From Theobroma cacao (taxonomy: Eukaryota > Streptophyta > Magnoliopsida > Malvales > Malvaceae): 64,000 bases of DNA. The stretch is taken from the NCBI RefSeq assembly GCF_000208745.1, contig NC_030855.1, forward strand, positions 10,167,156 to 10,231,155, read 5' to 3'. Every line of letters starts with the position of its first letter. Positions within the stretch are counted from its first letter, which is position 1. A program made the position numbers and the translations under genes. Under the pieces are notes generated by a model that was not told the DNA's origin, did not search any database, and worked only from the letters and a program-made list of their open reading frames with translations. Below are positions 29,401 through 39,357 of this stretch, one piece after another.

Positions 29401-32400
29401 AGATTAAGCACTAAGCTGTTAAGACTGTTCAAGAGTGTCTAAGATCTGTAAGAAGCTCGGAGACATAAGCACCAGCTTGAGGGAAGGTGTTATAAGGTGT
29501 ATAGTGTAGTAAGGATAACATCATCTATTGTACCTTATACCTCCTAGTATAAATACAAGAGGTTAGCATACGGTTAGGTAGCTATCATGTTTTCTTCCAT
29601 CCATTTCAATTGTCTACTTTGACAGTAAAGTGGGAGAGAGAGAGAAATGCAATAACATATTTGCTTTGAAAGAAATTGAACAACTAATTAGTTAATTCAG
29701 AAATACATACCAAAGTTCTCTTATACAAGATGGCCAAAGGAACAATTTTTGAATTATTGTTAGATTCACCCAACCATAACCTCGTAGATGTAGTGCCTGA
29801 AATTACAAGATTGAAGAAAACATAAAAATATGTATTTTAGACCAAGAAAAGCTCATAAATTTTAATGAAAAGCCGCAATGTTATCTTGGGTTGGCACGCA
29901 CAGCCTTCAGATGCAGATGTTGGAGAGGTTATGTTTTAGAATAATTTTGATTATTCCATCACATTTTGATTATTTTTTAGTAACATTTAATTGCAAAAGC
30001 TCCAAACAAATACAAAAGAAAAAATAAACAAACAACATGAACAAAAACAGAACTCACATTGATACATAAAATACACCATTAGTAAATAGGTTATACGCAT
30101 TAGTAGAAACAAATGTGCCAGTTTTATATATGATTGGCCAGCACTCATTAAACTGTTAAGGTTTTAAAAATTACAATATGGTGATCTTTGGGGATAAAAA
30201 TGTAAATGCAGCTGATCAAAAAGCTACAACAAATAAAATAAAGACCATCAATAATCAAAGTGCATCGGGATCATCACCAGACTTAAAAGCTAACAGTTGC
30301 TGTAGAAATCCACTCTAATTATAAAAATAAAAAATTTAAAAAAAAAAACTTAAATAGTGCTCTTTACATCTATGTCTTCACATGCAAACATATGCACAAC
30401 TTGATGCTGATATGTTGCATTTGCTATAACTTTAAAACTTTAGCAAACAACTATAAATGCTCAGTTTTAGACCATAAGGCATAAGATCAAATTCCAAAAA
30501 GGTCATCTGCACTTCTGCTACTAATCATGTCTGTAATCCACTCTAAAGGGCCATTTAGGAGCACAGTCAGTGCAGTGGGAAGGGCTCTCAAGCATTTGAC
30601 AATTAACCAATCTATAAAAGGCGTTAGGCGCTAGGACCCTTGCATCGCCCAAGGGCAAGATGCAAAAAAAAAGCTCTCGCCCAAGTGATGCAAGGCGCTA
30701 ATTTCTAAAAGATAATATACACAAGACAAGAAAATTCTATGTATTAAGTCTTAAAAGCTTGAAATATATGATTTTCTTGATAAACATTAAACAGCTTACT
30801 CTATTACATTGCTCAATGCGTTCCAAAGATCAAGAATTATCATAACTATTGTCATCAAACAAAGTTCCAAGTTTCCTTCACTTCCATCTTCAACAAAAAG
30901 TTGTGCATCAACATAATTATTTAATTTATTATTCTGGTAAGTACAGCTAACACTGTCCTTAACTATCGAAAGATATCGAACAAAAAAAATCAAAAACAAA
31001 AAAAACCAAAGGACAATTAAGTTAGGCATGCTTTTTTACACCTGATTAAAGGCACCTCACCCAAAGGGGTGCAAGGCGCATTGCTTGATTTTCAGCTGCA
31101 CCTTAGAGCCTAGGTGCATGCCTTGACAGCACTTCAATTAACACAGTTGCTAGGTAGCTACATATACTTATCACAAAACCATCTATGGAGTTATTCATGG
31201 CCCAAAATTGTTCAAATGCTCGTGGAATCTAATGCACCTCTAAACACAAGAACTCAATCCTTCTCATGTTTTACCAATGACACCACATCAATGATGTAAA
31301 AAATAGAACATTATAAAATCTTATCTTTTCACTACAAACAGTTGAATAAAACTATAGCCATCAATAGCATGGCTAGAGAAAGTCATCCTCCTTGGAAACC
31401 AAAGGTTTAAATTGCAAGTTCTTTAATAAACAAGTCCTTCTCACCCAAGGGAAATTGCCCTTGATGGTTAACATGTCATTCTTTCAATAATTCACAGGTT
31501 AAGTATAGTCTTGGTGTTTAAGATTACTTTGGTCATTTCCCATTTTGCTAATTTTGACCTCAGTATATAGTCCATTGGGTCTTGTTGTGGTTCTAATTAA
31601 GTGTAACAAGTTTCATGTGGCATTTAGCTTATCAAAGTCTGGTCATATGCTTAAATCTAACAATTTGAGGAATACTAGCCAAATAAAGACAACTTCATAG
31701 TTGTCTCCTCATATTTCAAATCCAATACCATTTATATAATAAAAACTTATCAAAGAGTGACTAGAGAACTTGTGATAGAATGATCAATTCTTCAGTTTCT
31801 TTCTTCTTCTTGTTATTGTTCTTCCCTTAATTGCTATAGTCTTTTGGTTGCTGCCTGCAGCACAGTGACCTCAGCACTAAAATTAGTTTTATTAATGTCC
31901 TAAGCAATTTAAATATGATCCCCTTCATTTATCTTTCAAACCCTAAACCATATCTAAATTTCAGGCTAAATCCCATCAAATGCACCAGTTGAATACCTTT
32001 GTTAAATGCTTAACTTACTGCTGCCAAAATTCCCCATGACTTTTTCCTTCAATTCCAACCATCTTTTGCCAACAAACCATAATATTAATCAAAAACTAAT
32101 TAACTTCTAGACCCTAACCTAACTCCTATCATAACCATGAACCTAAAAATCCCTAGGTTTTTCACCCTACCCCACCATAAACCCTAAATTGGCAGGTTTT
32201 CTGGAAGCTAACCAGCATCACATACTCAATTGAACTAAATATAATCCAACTAAAACCTTAAACATATGTAAGTTTATTTAGACAAATCTCTTTGCAATTT
32301 ACCAAATCATATATCCTATTGAAGCATTGAATATGTTCCATGCTCTGTGATTGACATGCAAATCAACTTAAATAAATCTCTCAATTGTTGTCAATTCACC

Positions 32401-35400
32401 AATCCACCAAACGCAAACACACACAATAGAAAAGCGACATTTATGTTGATCAATAATGGTAAATGAAATAATCAAAGGGCAGTCCTCAATATAAAAAGAA
32501 TGTGATCAGGAACTCATCTCTCCTCAATACTCTCTTCCTTCCATAATAACCACAACATACACTTCTTTCTCATTATCTCCATAGATACTTAATTATACAC
32601 TTCCCCTAAAAATAGGAAATAAATTAAAGTTAGAAAACTAGGGTGTGTTTGATAAACCATTGAAAATTAGCAAACGATTTCAAATTTATATTTTCAATGA
32701 TCTAATTTTATTAATGTGTTTCATAATTCAATTCTAGAAACCACTAATGGAAGATTTTCAATGAAAAAGTTTTGAAAATCATAAGTAGCTAAAAGCTACT
32801 TAATGTATTAAGTCAATTTTGTTCAAGCAAGAGTTATTTAATTACATTAATCTTATAATCTTTCCTTTTAACCATTTATTATTTCCTTTTTTAGCTATTA
32901 TCAATGCAAAATACTTAGAAAATCGCATTTCTCTTTTACAAAAGATTCAACAAAAAATCTATTCAACATTTAATTTTCAATAACATACCAAATAAATTTC
33001 ATATTATATATTCAATACTTAAATTTTTCAAAATTATAAATTCAATACTTAATTTTTCAGTGTTGAATTTTTTTAGTTTATCAAACAGCACCTTAGTAAT
33101 TTCATTCTGGAAAGAAAAAAGGAAAAATGTCAGAAAATTTTGTAAGGTGGTTGTAAAGAATTCTCCTCCTAGTTAATTTAGAATATAGAGTGGCTCCCTC
33201 AAGACCATGGCAACGTTCACATGCAAATTAAATATCTTCAGCCTGGCAAAGCCTTATTTTTGGGCTAGTAAGGTTTCCAATTATTGCCAGATCCTGTAGT
33301 CAGGCAGGTATAAGTTGGCACTCTCAACAGTAACCTCAGTCACAAAAATACCATTACTCACATGAGGAAAGCAATAAAATTCTTTGCACATAACACCTTT
33401 ATTGGTGAACATAAAAAGCAAAAAACGTTGAACTCTTTTAGCAAAGGTCATTTCATACGATGCTGAATAAATCTGTGATACCTTAAGCTTTCAAGGGCCA
33501 TATGGTTTAAGCTCGAAAAGTTGCTGAGACTGTGGTGTTTGGACCCAAGTCGTTACAATTAGTATCAATGTATGTGCCAACCCGATATAGGCTTACACAC
33601 TGTGCTAGTGAGATTTTGATCCTTCGAGGTGAGCCTTAATTGCAATTGTGGCATGTGACCTTGATGAAGACATTAAAGATTTGAGTGGGTGGGGTTGTGA
33701 TACCCTATCTTACATCAAACGTGAATGCGATTATTAAGACCTATATAAAGGTCCAAGTCAATCACTACTAGGAGTTTGAGTTTAAGTTTTTGAGGATCAT
33801 GTGGTTTAAGCTCAAAAAGTTACTAGGCTAGTGGTACTTGGACTCAGGTCATTACAAAATTTGATTTTTTAGATACTTATACATTAAAATTAGGATGTTT
33901 GATAATCACAAAACATTCCCTCTATGGAGAAGAGTGGAGACTACCCTATCTAATGGTTGTCTCCTAGACCAAAACTACAATGAATTAGGAGATCAAGAGA
34001 AATATTCCAATTGCTCCGTCCTCTTCCCAAATACCTTCCATTCAGCATTATGTTATCTTTCTAAGCTTAAAAGGAAATGGAAAGCCATTCTCCCTCAAGA
34101 AGAGAACCATTTGTTTGAGAAGTTGTAAAAAAGGAACACTTGGAAAAAAGGCATAATGGAAATTACGATACAGTTATATAAGAAAGGAAAAGTCAAGTGG
34201 TAGAAATCACCTTCAACTGCTGTTGAATGACTTAAAATTCTTGTGTGAGATGAAAGATCCCACGCTCGTAGAATCCCATCACCATGAAGCACAAATACAA
34301 TTTCTTTTCCATGCATCTCTGTTATTATTAAATCCTGCACAGCTCCAACAGCCCTCCCCCTGCATAACATATCAACAAAATTCATTTATATTGGAAGAAA
34401 AAAACAATGATGTGATACCAAAATCAATAAAATCAAGCATAATAGTCAAAACATGATTTTAAACCTTTCTATTAATGTCGCAATATGAGTCAGGTCAAAT
34501 GTACCCCAATTCCTCATAGGACTATCATATGTTCCATATAAATAGCACATTTACTCGTGGAAACTAACTAAAAAAAGTGAGAATTTTATTACACTAGTAA
34601 AAACTTTTCTCTCCTAAACTCTCTCTAGCCTAATCCTTGGGTATCGACCAAGAACCCTAGAACTTGGAATGTGGAAATTTGTGAACAACTCTAATAGCTG
34701 CTCCACAGACAAAGGAACAAGAAGTATATCTTTGGAGGTTTGTAAAGCAACAATCAATGAATTAATCTTGGGAATTGGAGTAGTAAACCCTAAACTAACT
34801 TGTTTTGTCAAAAACATAGTTTAAACCTTTTTCCATTAGCATGAGACAAGACACTGCAGAAACCAAATCAGCCTTGGTAAAGAAAATTAATACTATGTTT
34901 GGATTTTAGAAAAAGTGTGTGGAAGGAAAATAAGCAAGAAAAAAAATTTTAAAAAGACAACCAGAACTCATTAATTTTATTAGTCTCAGAGTTTATCCTC
35001 TCAATTTTCCTAACACATCCAAACAAGATTAGAAAAAATTTTCCCACATATTACACTTTCAATTTTTTTCCATTTACAACCAATATCATTGTCCTCCACA
35101 TTTCCAAGGATTCAAACACAGCCTAAAAGCACATTTAGCCAATTCATACTGAATTCTCGCCAAATATAGATAGATAAACAAACAATAATGTTTATAAACT
35201 AAATGCATGTTACCCACATAAGTAAATGTTTGTTGCACAATGTATATAGAACTCAAATGAGGAGAAGATACCTTGACATGAAACCCCACAAGCGACCTAG
35301 GCTAATTCCTGAATCATCCCGCAGCTCATATACAAAACCTATATAGGGAAAGTCGGAGTCAGGAAGTTTTACATCAAAAAAGTAACAATAACAAAATGAA

Positions 35401-36074
35401 AGAAAAAGTTGTATAAAGAAGAGAATACCGGGAGCAGTTTGGTGAAGCAAGCCAAGTCGGAAGCAAGTAACAGATCCATCATTTCTCCCAAGCAAAAGGC
35501 ATCCAGGTTTTGCTGCTATACAAGTAATTGGCTCATTACTATTAGAATAATCTCGCACATCAAGCTCTATAAGTTCGTCCCTGGAGACAATGGAAGCCAA
35601 GTCCTTGGAAATTTTAATGAAGTAAGCAATTCCAGAGACGGTTAAGGTGTAAAGCAAGTAGTGTGAGTTAGTTGGCGAGGTGCTAATAAAAGCGAAAGGA
35701 GAGAGTGGGTGACAGAAAATAAGACGCAGCCCGGAGTTGAGAGGGAATTCCTGAGAGAGCTTGAATATTTCTAGAACATTTGATTGAGTCTTATGGAGTC
35801 GCCTGTTGGATGGTGAAACAATAAGCAATTTTTTAAAACACTAATAATAATAAACAATAAAGCTGAGGAGAAAACAGAATTACCAAATGAGATGGAATGG
35901 ACTATCTCCGTCGAAGTAAGTGGCAGAGGCGGAATCCACCGTCGGTGGAGCGAAAGTAGCGGCGCCGTCGTTGCCGCCGTTGTCAATGCGATTAAGGGAT
36001 GACGGAACCGTAAGGCCAATCCATTTGATGGAGTCGCTACCGATGATAGGGACCTCCATCCCCGCCACCCTCAT
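5410..36074 (-). CDS. NUP160: Nuclear pore complex protein NUP160 (Y-complex scaffold nucleoporin), 26 exons, complete
   Basis: NUP160 belongs to the Nup107-160 (Y) complex that coats both faces of the nuclear pore. In Arabidopsis it is SAR1, needed for mRNA export and normal auxin responses. Exons in transcript order: 36074-35884, 35802-35429, 35338-35272, 34359-34211, 29796-29711, 27744-27640, 27537-27440, 27057-26937, 26618-26436, 26335-26143, 26025-25454, 22509-22347, 22197-21920, 21828-21641, 20657-20581, 20512-20148, 19643-19575, 19467-19149, 18942-18817, 10510-10402, 10301-10230, 10113-9990, 8242-8135, 7449-7312, 5713-5540, 5451-5410. All introns are GT..AG and phases agree throughout, giving 4,491 nt and 1,496 residues, close to the plant family length of about 1,500. 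Recognisable stretches are IVSRDELIELDVRDYS (N-terminal beta-propeller), VFVLHGDGILRAWDLSSHTR, RHNWRRAASYIYLYSARLRT and ETLLRTDPHIELPLWLVKMF (helical C-terminus). The start is the first in-frame ATG; a second lies 15 bases on (MEVPIIGSD). Least certain are the exon 6 acceptor and the exon 18 donor, both fixed by phase. Introns hold several mobile elements but the frame is undamaged. Confidence 0.93.
6715..6951. mobile_element. Short hAT-type MITE in NUP160 intron 24
   Basis: The 237-bp, partly G-rich element has inverted ends TAGGGATGACAAC on the left and GTTGCCATCCTA on the right. This is the TAGGGATGGCAA end common in plant hAT elements. It is flanked by CTGACTAG and CTGACAAT, an imperfect 8-bp target duplication (6 of 8), as expected for hAT. 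It has no transposase. A minus-strand ORF inside it is fortuitous. Confidence 0.65.
9602..9932. mobile_element. Tourist-like MITE in NUP160 intron 22
   Basis: The right end read inward is GGGCTTGTTTGGTTGTTGC. The left end carries a diverged inverted copy (GTTGTTTTC...CTTGCTTTTTGCTTC). The internal block at 9735-9754 matches 60381-60400 at 19 of 20 bases, so this is the same family as the element in the IspD gene. No clear target duplication is left at the diverged left end. Confidence 0.55.
10897..11308. repeat. Two-copy tandem duplication, about 205-bp unit, in NUP160 intron 19
   Basis: Copy 1 (about 10897-11103) and copy 2 (about 11104-11308) match almost throughout, for example TGCCCACTAGTGCCACTG at 10989 against TGCCCACCAGTGCCACTG at 11194. 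Small substitutions separate them. The short ORFs seen here on both strands are duplicated pairs with no protein similarity. Confidence 0.85.
11700..11910. repeat. G-rich/C-rich intronic segment, possible MITE
   Basis: A block of G-runs on the left (GAGGGGAGGGGAGGG near 11728) is answered by C-runs on the right (CAAACGCCCCTCCTTCC near 11851), so the segment could fold on itself. The arms are too imperfect and no target duplication is clear, so the mobile-element reading is only a possibility. Confidence 0.3.
12085..12230 (+). repeat. 5' LTR of the intron-19 Copia element
   Basis: The 146-bp LTR starts TGTTAAAG and ends TTCACA. It contains a perfect 10-bp inverted repeat with a 3-bp loop at 12160-12182, whose centre TATAAATA is the likely TATA box. 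The PBS-like AGGATCAGAGCC begins directly after it. Confidence 0.85.
12397..16060 (+). pseudogene. Broken Copia gag-pol with the RT catalytic core missing
   Basis: Gag begins near 12397. It contains an in-frame stop (12700-12702) and a 126-bp internal tandem duplication. The protease motif WVIDSGAIDHM lies near 13609-13641. Integrase fragments follow (VTFVDDFLSTWLY, IHILRSDNAKEYFS, about 14236-14390). Near 15160 the pre-RT region (SYDHLSHSFVASLDSVS) runs straight into the late RT part (FQTKDLGSLKYFLGIKV), so the segment that would hold the YVDD catalytic motif is absent. RNase H remnants (about 15600-16050) include ARSSVESKYRTM. Many stops and frameshifts show that the coding region is dead. 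Confidence 0.85.
16070..16215 (+). repeat. 3' LTR of the intron-19 Copia element
   Basis: This 146-bp copy matches 12085-12230. The same TATA-centred palindrome is unchanged at 16145-16167, although other positions have diverged. It is preceded by the purine-rich GAAGGGGAAG expected for plus-strand priming. Confidence 0.85.
16216..18816. other. Remainder of NUP160 intron 19, nothing further identified
   Basis: Intron 19 (10511-18816, 8.3 kb) is the gene's longest. Right of the Copia element it shows AT-rich non-coding sequence and short ORFs on both strands without recognisable similarity or splice-consistent extension. No further terminal repeats were recognised. Confidence 0.5.
22770..23040. 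repeat. Imperfect tandem repeat, about 153-bp unit, in NUP160 intron 11
   Basis: The segment around CTCTGTAGAAATATTG (near 22805) recurs about 153 bp later as CTCTGTAGAAATTTTC, followed in both by CTACTC or CTCTCAAATCTCA and TTGCTACTGCT. It explains the internally repetitive 85-codon ORF here, which is not otherwise coding-like. Confidence 0.5.
23486..23590 (-). mobile_element. SINE-like tRNA-derived sequence in NUP160 intron 11
   Basis: On the minus strand a tRNA-like segment carries a perfect RNA polymerase III B-box, GGTTCGAATCC (23523-23513). Upstream is an A-box-like TTAGTTGGTGCATG, and downstream the unit ends in an A-tract (the T-run at 23484-23497 on the plus strand). This is the layout of a short plant SINE. 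No cloverleaf can be folded from the spacing, so it is not a functional tRNA gene. Confidence 0.5.
24780..24910. repeat. Dispersed repeat with CACCTA/GGTGCCTC motifs, NUP160 intron 11
   Basis: The segment contains CTCACCTAGGCCCAC, a poly-A run and GGTGCCTCACCTAAAGGTG. Similar wording (GGCACCTCACCCAAAGGGG, TTAGAGCCTAGGTGCA) appears in intron 4 at about 30610-31130, so this looks like a dispersed repeat. Class and limits are not determined. Confidence 0.3.
28770..29624 (+). mobile_element. 5'-truncated Copia remnant with one LTR, NUP160 intron 5
   Basis: The plus strand holds a decayed late-RT and RNase H region. The stretch near 28799 reads FNPGQYRRLVGKLNYL, followed in shifting frames by the equivalents of the Copia RNase H domain (VSWKSKKHTAIARSSAD near 29095-29145, HERIKRIEVDC near 29300). 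A purine tract (GAGGGAAGG) then precedes a 137-bp LTR at 29488-29624, which starts TGTTATAAGG, ends TTTGACA and contains TATAAATA. No 5' LTR was found in the intron, so the left part is lost. It is antisense to NUP160. Confidence 0.75.
30600..31140. repeat. Dispersed GGCGC/CACCTCACC repeat cluster, NUP160 intron 4
   Basis: Two GC-richer blocks (about 30615-30700 and 31045-31125) contain GGCGTTAGGCGCTAGG, GCAAGGCGC and AGGCACCTCACCCAAAGG in an otherwise AT-rich intron. They resemble each other partly as inverted copies and could be the ends of one non-autonomous element of about 0.5 kb. No target duplication was found. Confidence 0.3.
32641..33092. mobile_element. Tourist-like MITE in NUP160 intron 4
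   Basis: The ends are GGGTGTGTTTGATAAAC on the left and GTTTATCAAACAGCACC on the right, inverted repeats matching at most positions. The flanking trinucleotides are CTA and TTA, close to the 3-bp TWA duplication of PIF/Harbinger (Tourist) elements. The 452-bp interior is AT-rich and non-coding. Confidence 0.65.
33474..33856 (+). mobile_element. TRIM (small non-coding LTR retrotransposon) in NUP160 intron 4
   Basis: The 3' LTR spans 33696-33856, starting TGTGATACCC and ending CATTACA, and is preceded by the purine tract GAGTGGGTGGGG. A 5' LTR at 33474-33557 has the same start (TGTGATACC) and end (GTCGTTACA) but lacks about 75 bp internally. A weak methionine-type primer-binding site (TTAGTATCAA) follows it. 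The flanks are AAATC and AAATT (4 of 5), a slightly decayed target duplication. At 383 bp with no coding capacity this fits the TRIM class. It is antisense to NUP160. Confidence 0.7.
34891..35123. mobile_element. Tourist-like MITE in NUP160 intron 3
   Basis: This is a 233-bp AT-rich segment. Its left end is TACTATGTTTGGATTTT and its right end, read inward, is GGCTGTGTTTGAATCCTT. It is flanked on both sides by TAA, the usual Tourist target duplication. No ORF. Confidence 0.55.
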
Positions 36075-36452
36075 TTTTTATTTTTCAATTTCTTCAGTTA
36101 CAAATAAAACCTCCCTCTGCTCTGCTTCAGCCAGTGTGCGCACTTCTGAACCAAGGGTTTAAGTTTAAACGACGGTCCTGCCCCCCTTCTTGTTTTGTCA
36201 AGTGCCCCGTCACCAACACGCCCATCCCAAATTTCTAAACCCGTTGGCCTCTAAAATATTGTTCCCGCTCCCTCTATTACTTTATACTTTTTTTAATTTT
36301 ATATTTTTTAATACATCCAGATCTTTTCTACGGGGTTAACTAGTGTTTATGCTAATAAACTCATTTCAAGCTTTAAATTTTTAGACATCTACTAGTGTGT
36401 TGCCCCGACCTTACGTGATGGGATATTGCTATTCTATGGAATGGATCGTAAT
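36075..36452 (-). promoter_or_regulatory. NUP160 5' flank and probable core promoter
   Basis: These 378 bp separate the NUP160 start codon from the end of the hAT transposon, so any promoter DNA beyond this point has been displaced by about 15.8 kb. On the minus strand TATAAAAT lies at 36303-36296, about 220 bp upstream of the ATG, and GTATAAAG at 36287-36280. Either could serve as a TATA box. The stretch next to the ATG is pyrimidine-rich and fits a 5' UTR. The promoter role is inferred from position only. Confidence 0.4.
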
Positions 36453-38178
36453 TAGACCTGTGAATATAGTTCGATTTGATTCAATCCGACCTAGATTCTT
36501 GTGGGTTAAAAAATATGAGTTGAGCCAATTAGTCTATTTTTTATATGGGTTATCAAATTTCCAACTCAACTCACTTCTTGTTAGCCCATGAGTCATGCCG
36601 GGTCAGTTTATTTTTTAAAAAAAAATTATTTTTGTTATAATTTAATTTATAAATTGAATAATAAAAACATATTACAAACAAATAAATTACACTAAATATA
36701 AATAAGTAAATACATTACATCAAATATAAATAAAATTTCAATCTTTAACACAATTACACAAACTACAATCCCATCAACATAAGTATATAATCAAATATTT
36801 ATAAACTTCAAGACTAATTTATGTTCTTCTCAATCTTCATTCTTAATCAGAATATTTGAGTCTTGTTTGGACAGCAATGATGTCTCCAGGTCTGAATCAG
36901 TATCATCTAATATTCATTATCATAAAAAAAAAAGACATAGTGAGTTTCAATTTTAACTAAAATTATTAATTTAACAAGTAAAGATTAAAGACATTAAAAT
37001 ATATAAAATAAACAAAACCATCAGCAGCTAAAGAAAAGCCATGCAACTAATTTTTTGTGCAAACAAGCATCGAAACATTTTCATGGCGAAAGAAACTTCT
37101 AAACTTAGTGAGAACATGACCACTAATACTAAAAGCAGACTCTGATACTACCATAGTAATCAGAATGCTCAATACATCTCGTGCCATAATAGAAAAATCA
37201 GGAAAACACTTAGTATTGTCCTTCCAATAATTAAGCACATCCAAGTCTTCAAACACTTCATAATCAAGCTTTGCCCTCATCTAAATAAACATCCAACTCA
37301 GACTTTCCAACGGTAGAAATTGTTTCATTTTGAAACATTTTGAACTCCGATAATTTTTAAATACATAGACAAAAAAAATAATTATCAAAACATAAATAAA
37401 GTAACATAAATTCTCATGTAATAAGACGAAGGAAAGGCACAAAACTTACACTAAAAATCTTTGATCCCTTGGGTTTAGTTCCCCCTCCAGCTGGCTTAGG
37501 CAAATTACTCATTGAGTGAGAAGATGTACTTGATGCACAAGTGTTTCTTCCATATTCTTCAAAGAACTCGTACAACTTTGTCTTCACATTTTCTAACTTT
37601 TCATAACAAGTAAAAGCATCAATCTTAGAATAGCAAAATTTTAAGAAATCAAGCTTCATCCTTGAGTCAATAATAGCTCCAAATGTAAGCACTACACTAT
37701 AATTTTTTCAATACTTATCAAATTTTATTTTCATCCTTTAAGACATATCCTTGATAACCTCATCTTCATTATGCAAATTCTCATTTAAAATCGATTCAAT
37801 TTTCCAAACTTGCATGAAACACAAGTTGGAAGTTCGATAAGATGAACCAGATATCAAATTTGTGGTCTCATAAAAGGCCTCCAAGAATTCACAAATTATC
37901 ATTGTTTTCCCCTATTTCTCATCAGATGGATTATATTTATAAGTTCTATCAACAAATTGGAGGCTAGCAAAAGCTTTTTGATATTTGATTGCACTTTCAA
38001 GCATCAAATATATTGAATTCCATCTAGTTGACACATCTAAATGCAACCCAACACCTGCATCAACATCAACGTGTTGAACACATTCTTGAAACTTTTTCAT
38101 AATTTCATTCGATGCCTTTGCATATTTCACACTCTCCCTAATTTTAAACAATGCTTCATTGACTACTTTCAAGCCCTC

Positions 38179-39271
38179 TGTTGGCTCCATTAGTTTTTTA
38201 TGATAATAAAACATTTTCATTCATTTTTGTCTAACTCTACTACTTGAGTGTACAGGACAAAATGTATGTCAATAATAAATTAATAACTCAAAAATGAAGA
38301 TGGCTTGTTTAGAAACAGAAATAACTTAATCGACTAAGAAATGTTGTTAGTCGACTAAGTGCTTACTATCAAAAACCGAGTTTAGAAACAGAACGGACTT
38401 AATCGACAAAGAGATTTTGTTAGTGTACTAAGTGCTCACTGCTAGAGACTGGATCCAGAGATAGAAATGACTTAATCGACCAAAAAGTATGTTAGTAGAC
38501 TAAGAGCTCTCTGTTAGAAAATTTGAATTTGGACACTCAAAGACAGATTAATAGCTAGAACTGCTCCCAAACGTTTCTAACAGTCAGAAATTGCCAAACA
38601 CCCATCAGAACTAATTTTTTAAGTATAAAAAGGACTTCCAACGACTAAGAACAAGATTTGGTGCTTCCAAGATCAAAAAGAGCTCAAAAATAGCAAAAAT
38701 CCTCTACATACTTTCATCACTTCACTCATATCCTTGTAACAAATTTAAGCACTTCACTTTGTACCACTTAGATCAGGTTAGTGATCATAGGTACACTTTT
38801 ATTTCTCTTATCCTTGTATACTTAGAGTGAGCAAGTCACTCTAAGGAGTTAATTCAAGCTTAAATTGCTTGATTGGGTGTATAGGTTCTAATTTAGCTTA
38901 AAAAACTTAGTTTTGGGTTTTAGTTAATCCCAAGAAAAACCATTATTAAAGGTTGTGGCTGAGCCTGTGAAAAGTCATTGTAAAAGCTTGGTGGGAGCTT
39001 GGGAATTTCACCATTTTTAGTGATTTGATTTCGAAAATCCTTGGTTGAACAATCAAGGTAGTGGGTGTAGGTCTTTAACTGAACCACTCTAAATTCTGGT
39101 GCATTGTCTACTCTATTTTTGTGTTCATTTTCATTCTTTCTTAAATTATTTCCTCATCTTGCTTTAGATTTCTTGTTGTTAATTCTCAACTTGCTTAAAA
39201 TTAGAAGTCAATTTAGTGAGAGCCAAAAAGTGTTATTCACTCCTCTCTAGCACATTTACTTGAGACCAACA
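38179..39271 (+). repeat. 5' LTR of the Sirevirus-like element
   Basis: The 1,093-bp LTR starts TGTTGGCTCC and ends GACCAACA. A TATA box, TATAAAAA, lies at 38624-38631. Upstream of it are three spaced copies of CTTAATCGAC(T/A/C)AA and TTAGTCGACTAA-type motifs (about 38325-38510), partly decayed relative to the 3' LTR. Confidence 0.92.
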
Positions 39272-39273
39272 AA

Positions 39274-39287
39274 TGGTATCAGAGCTT
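39274..39287 (+). other. Primer-binding site of the Sirevirus-like element
   Basis: TGGTATCAGAGCTT begins two bases after the 5' LTR. It is complementary to the 3' end of plant initiator tRNA-Met, the standard primer of Copia elements. This fixes the plus orientation. Confidence 0.88.
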
Positions 39288-39357
39288 ATCCCTCTTTCTC
39301 AAGGCTTAACATCCTAAGAGAGATCCTAATGGCTCTTCAAAAATCAATAGTTGTTGA

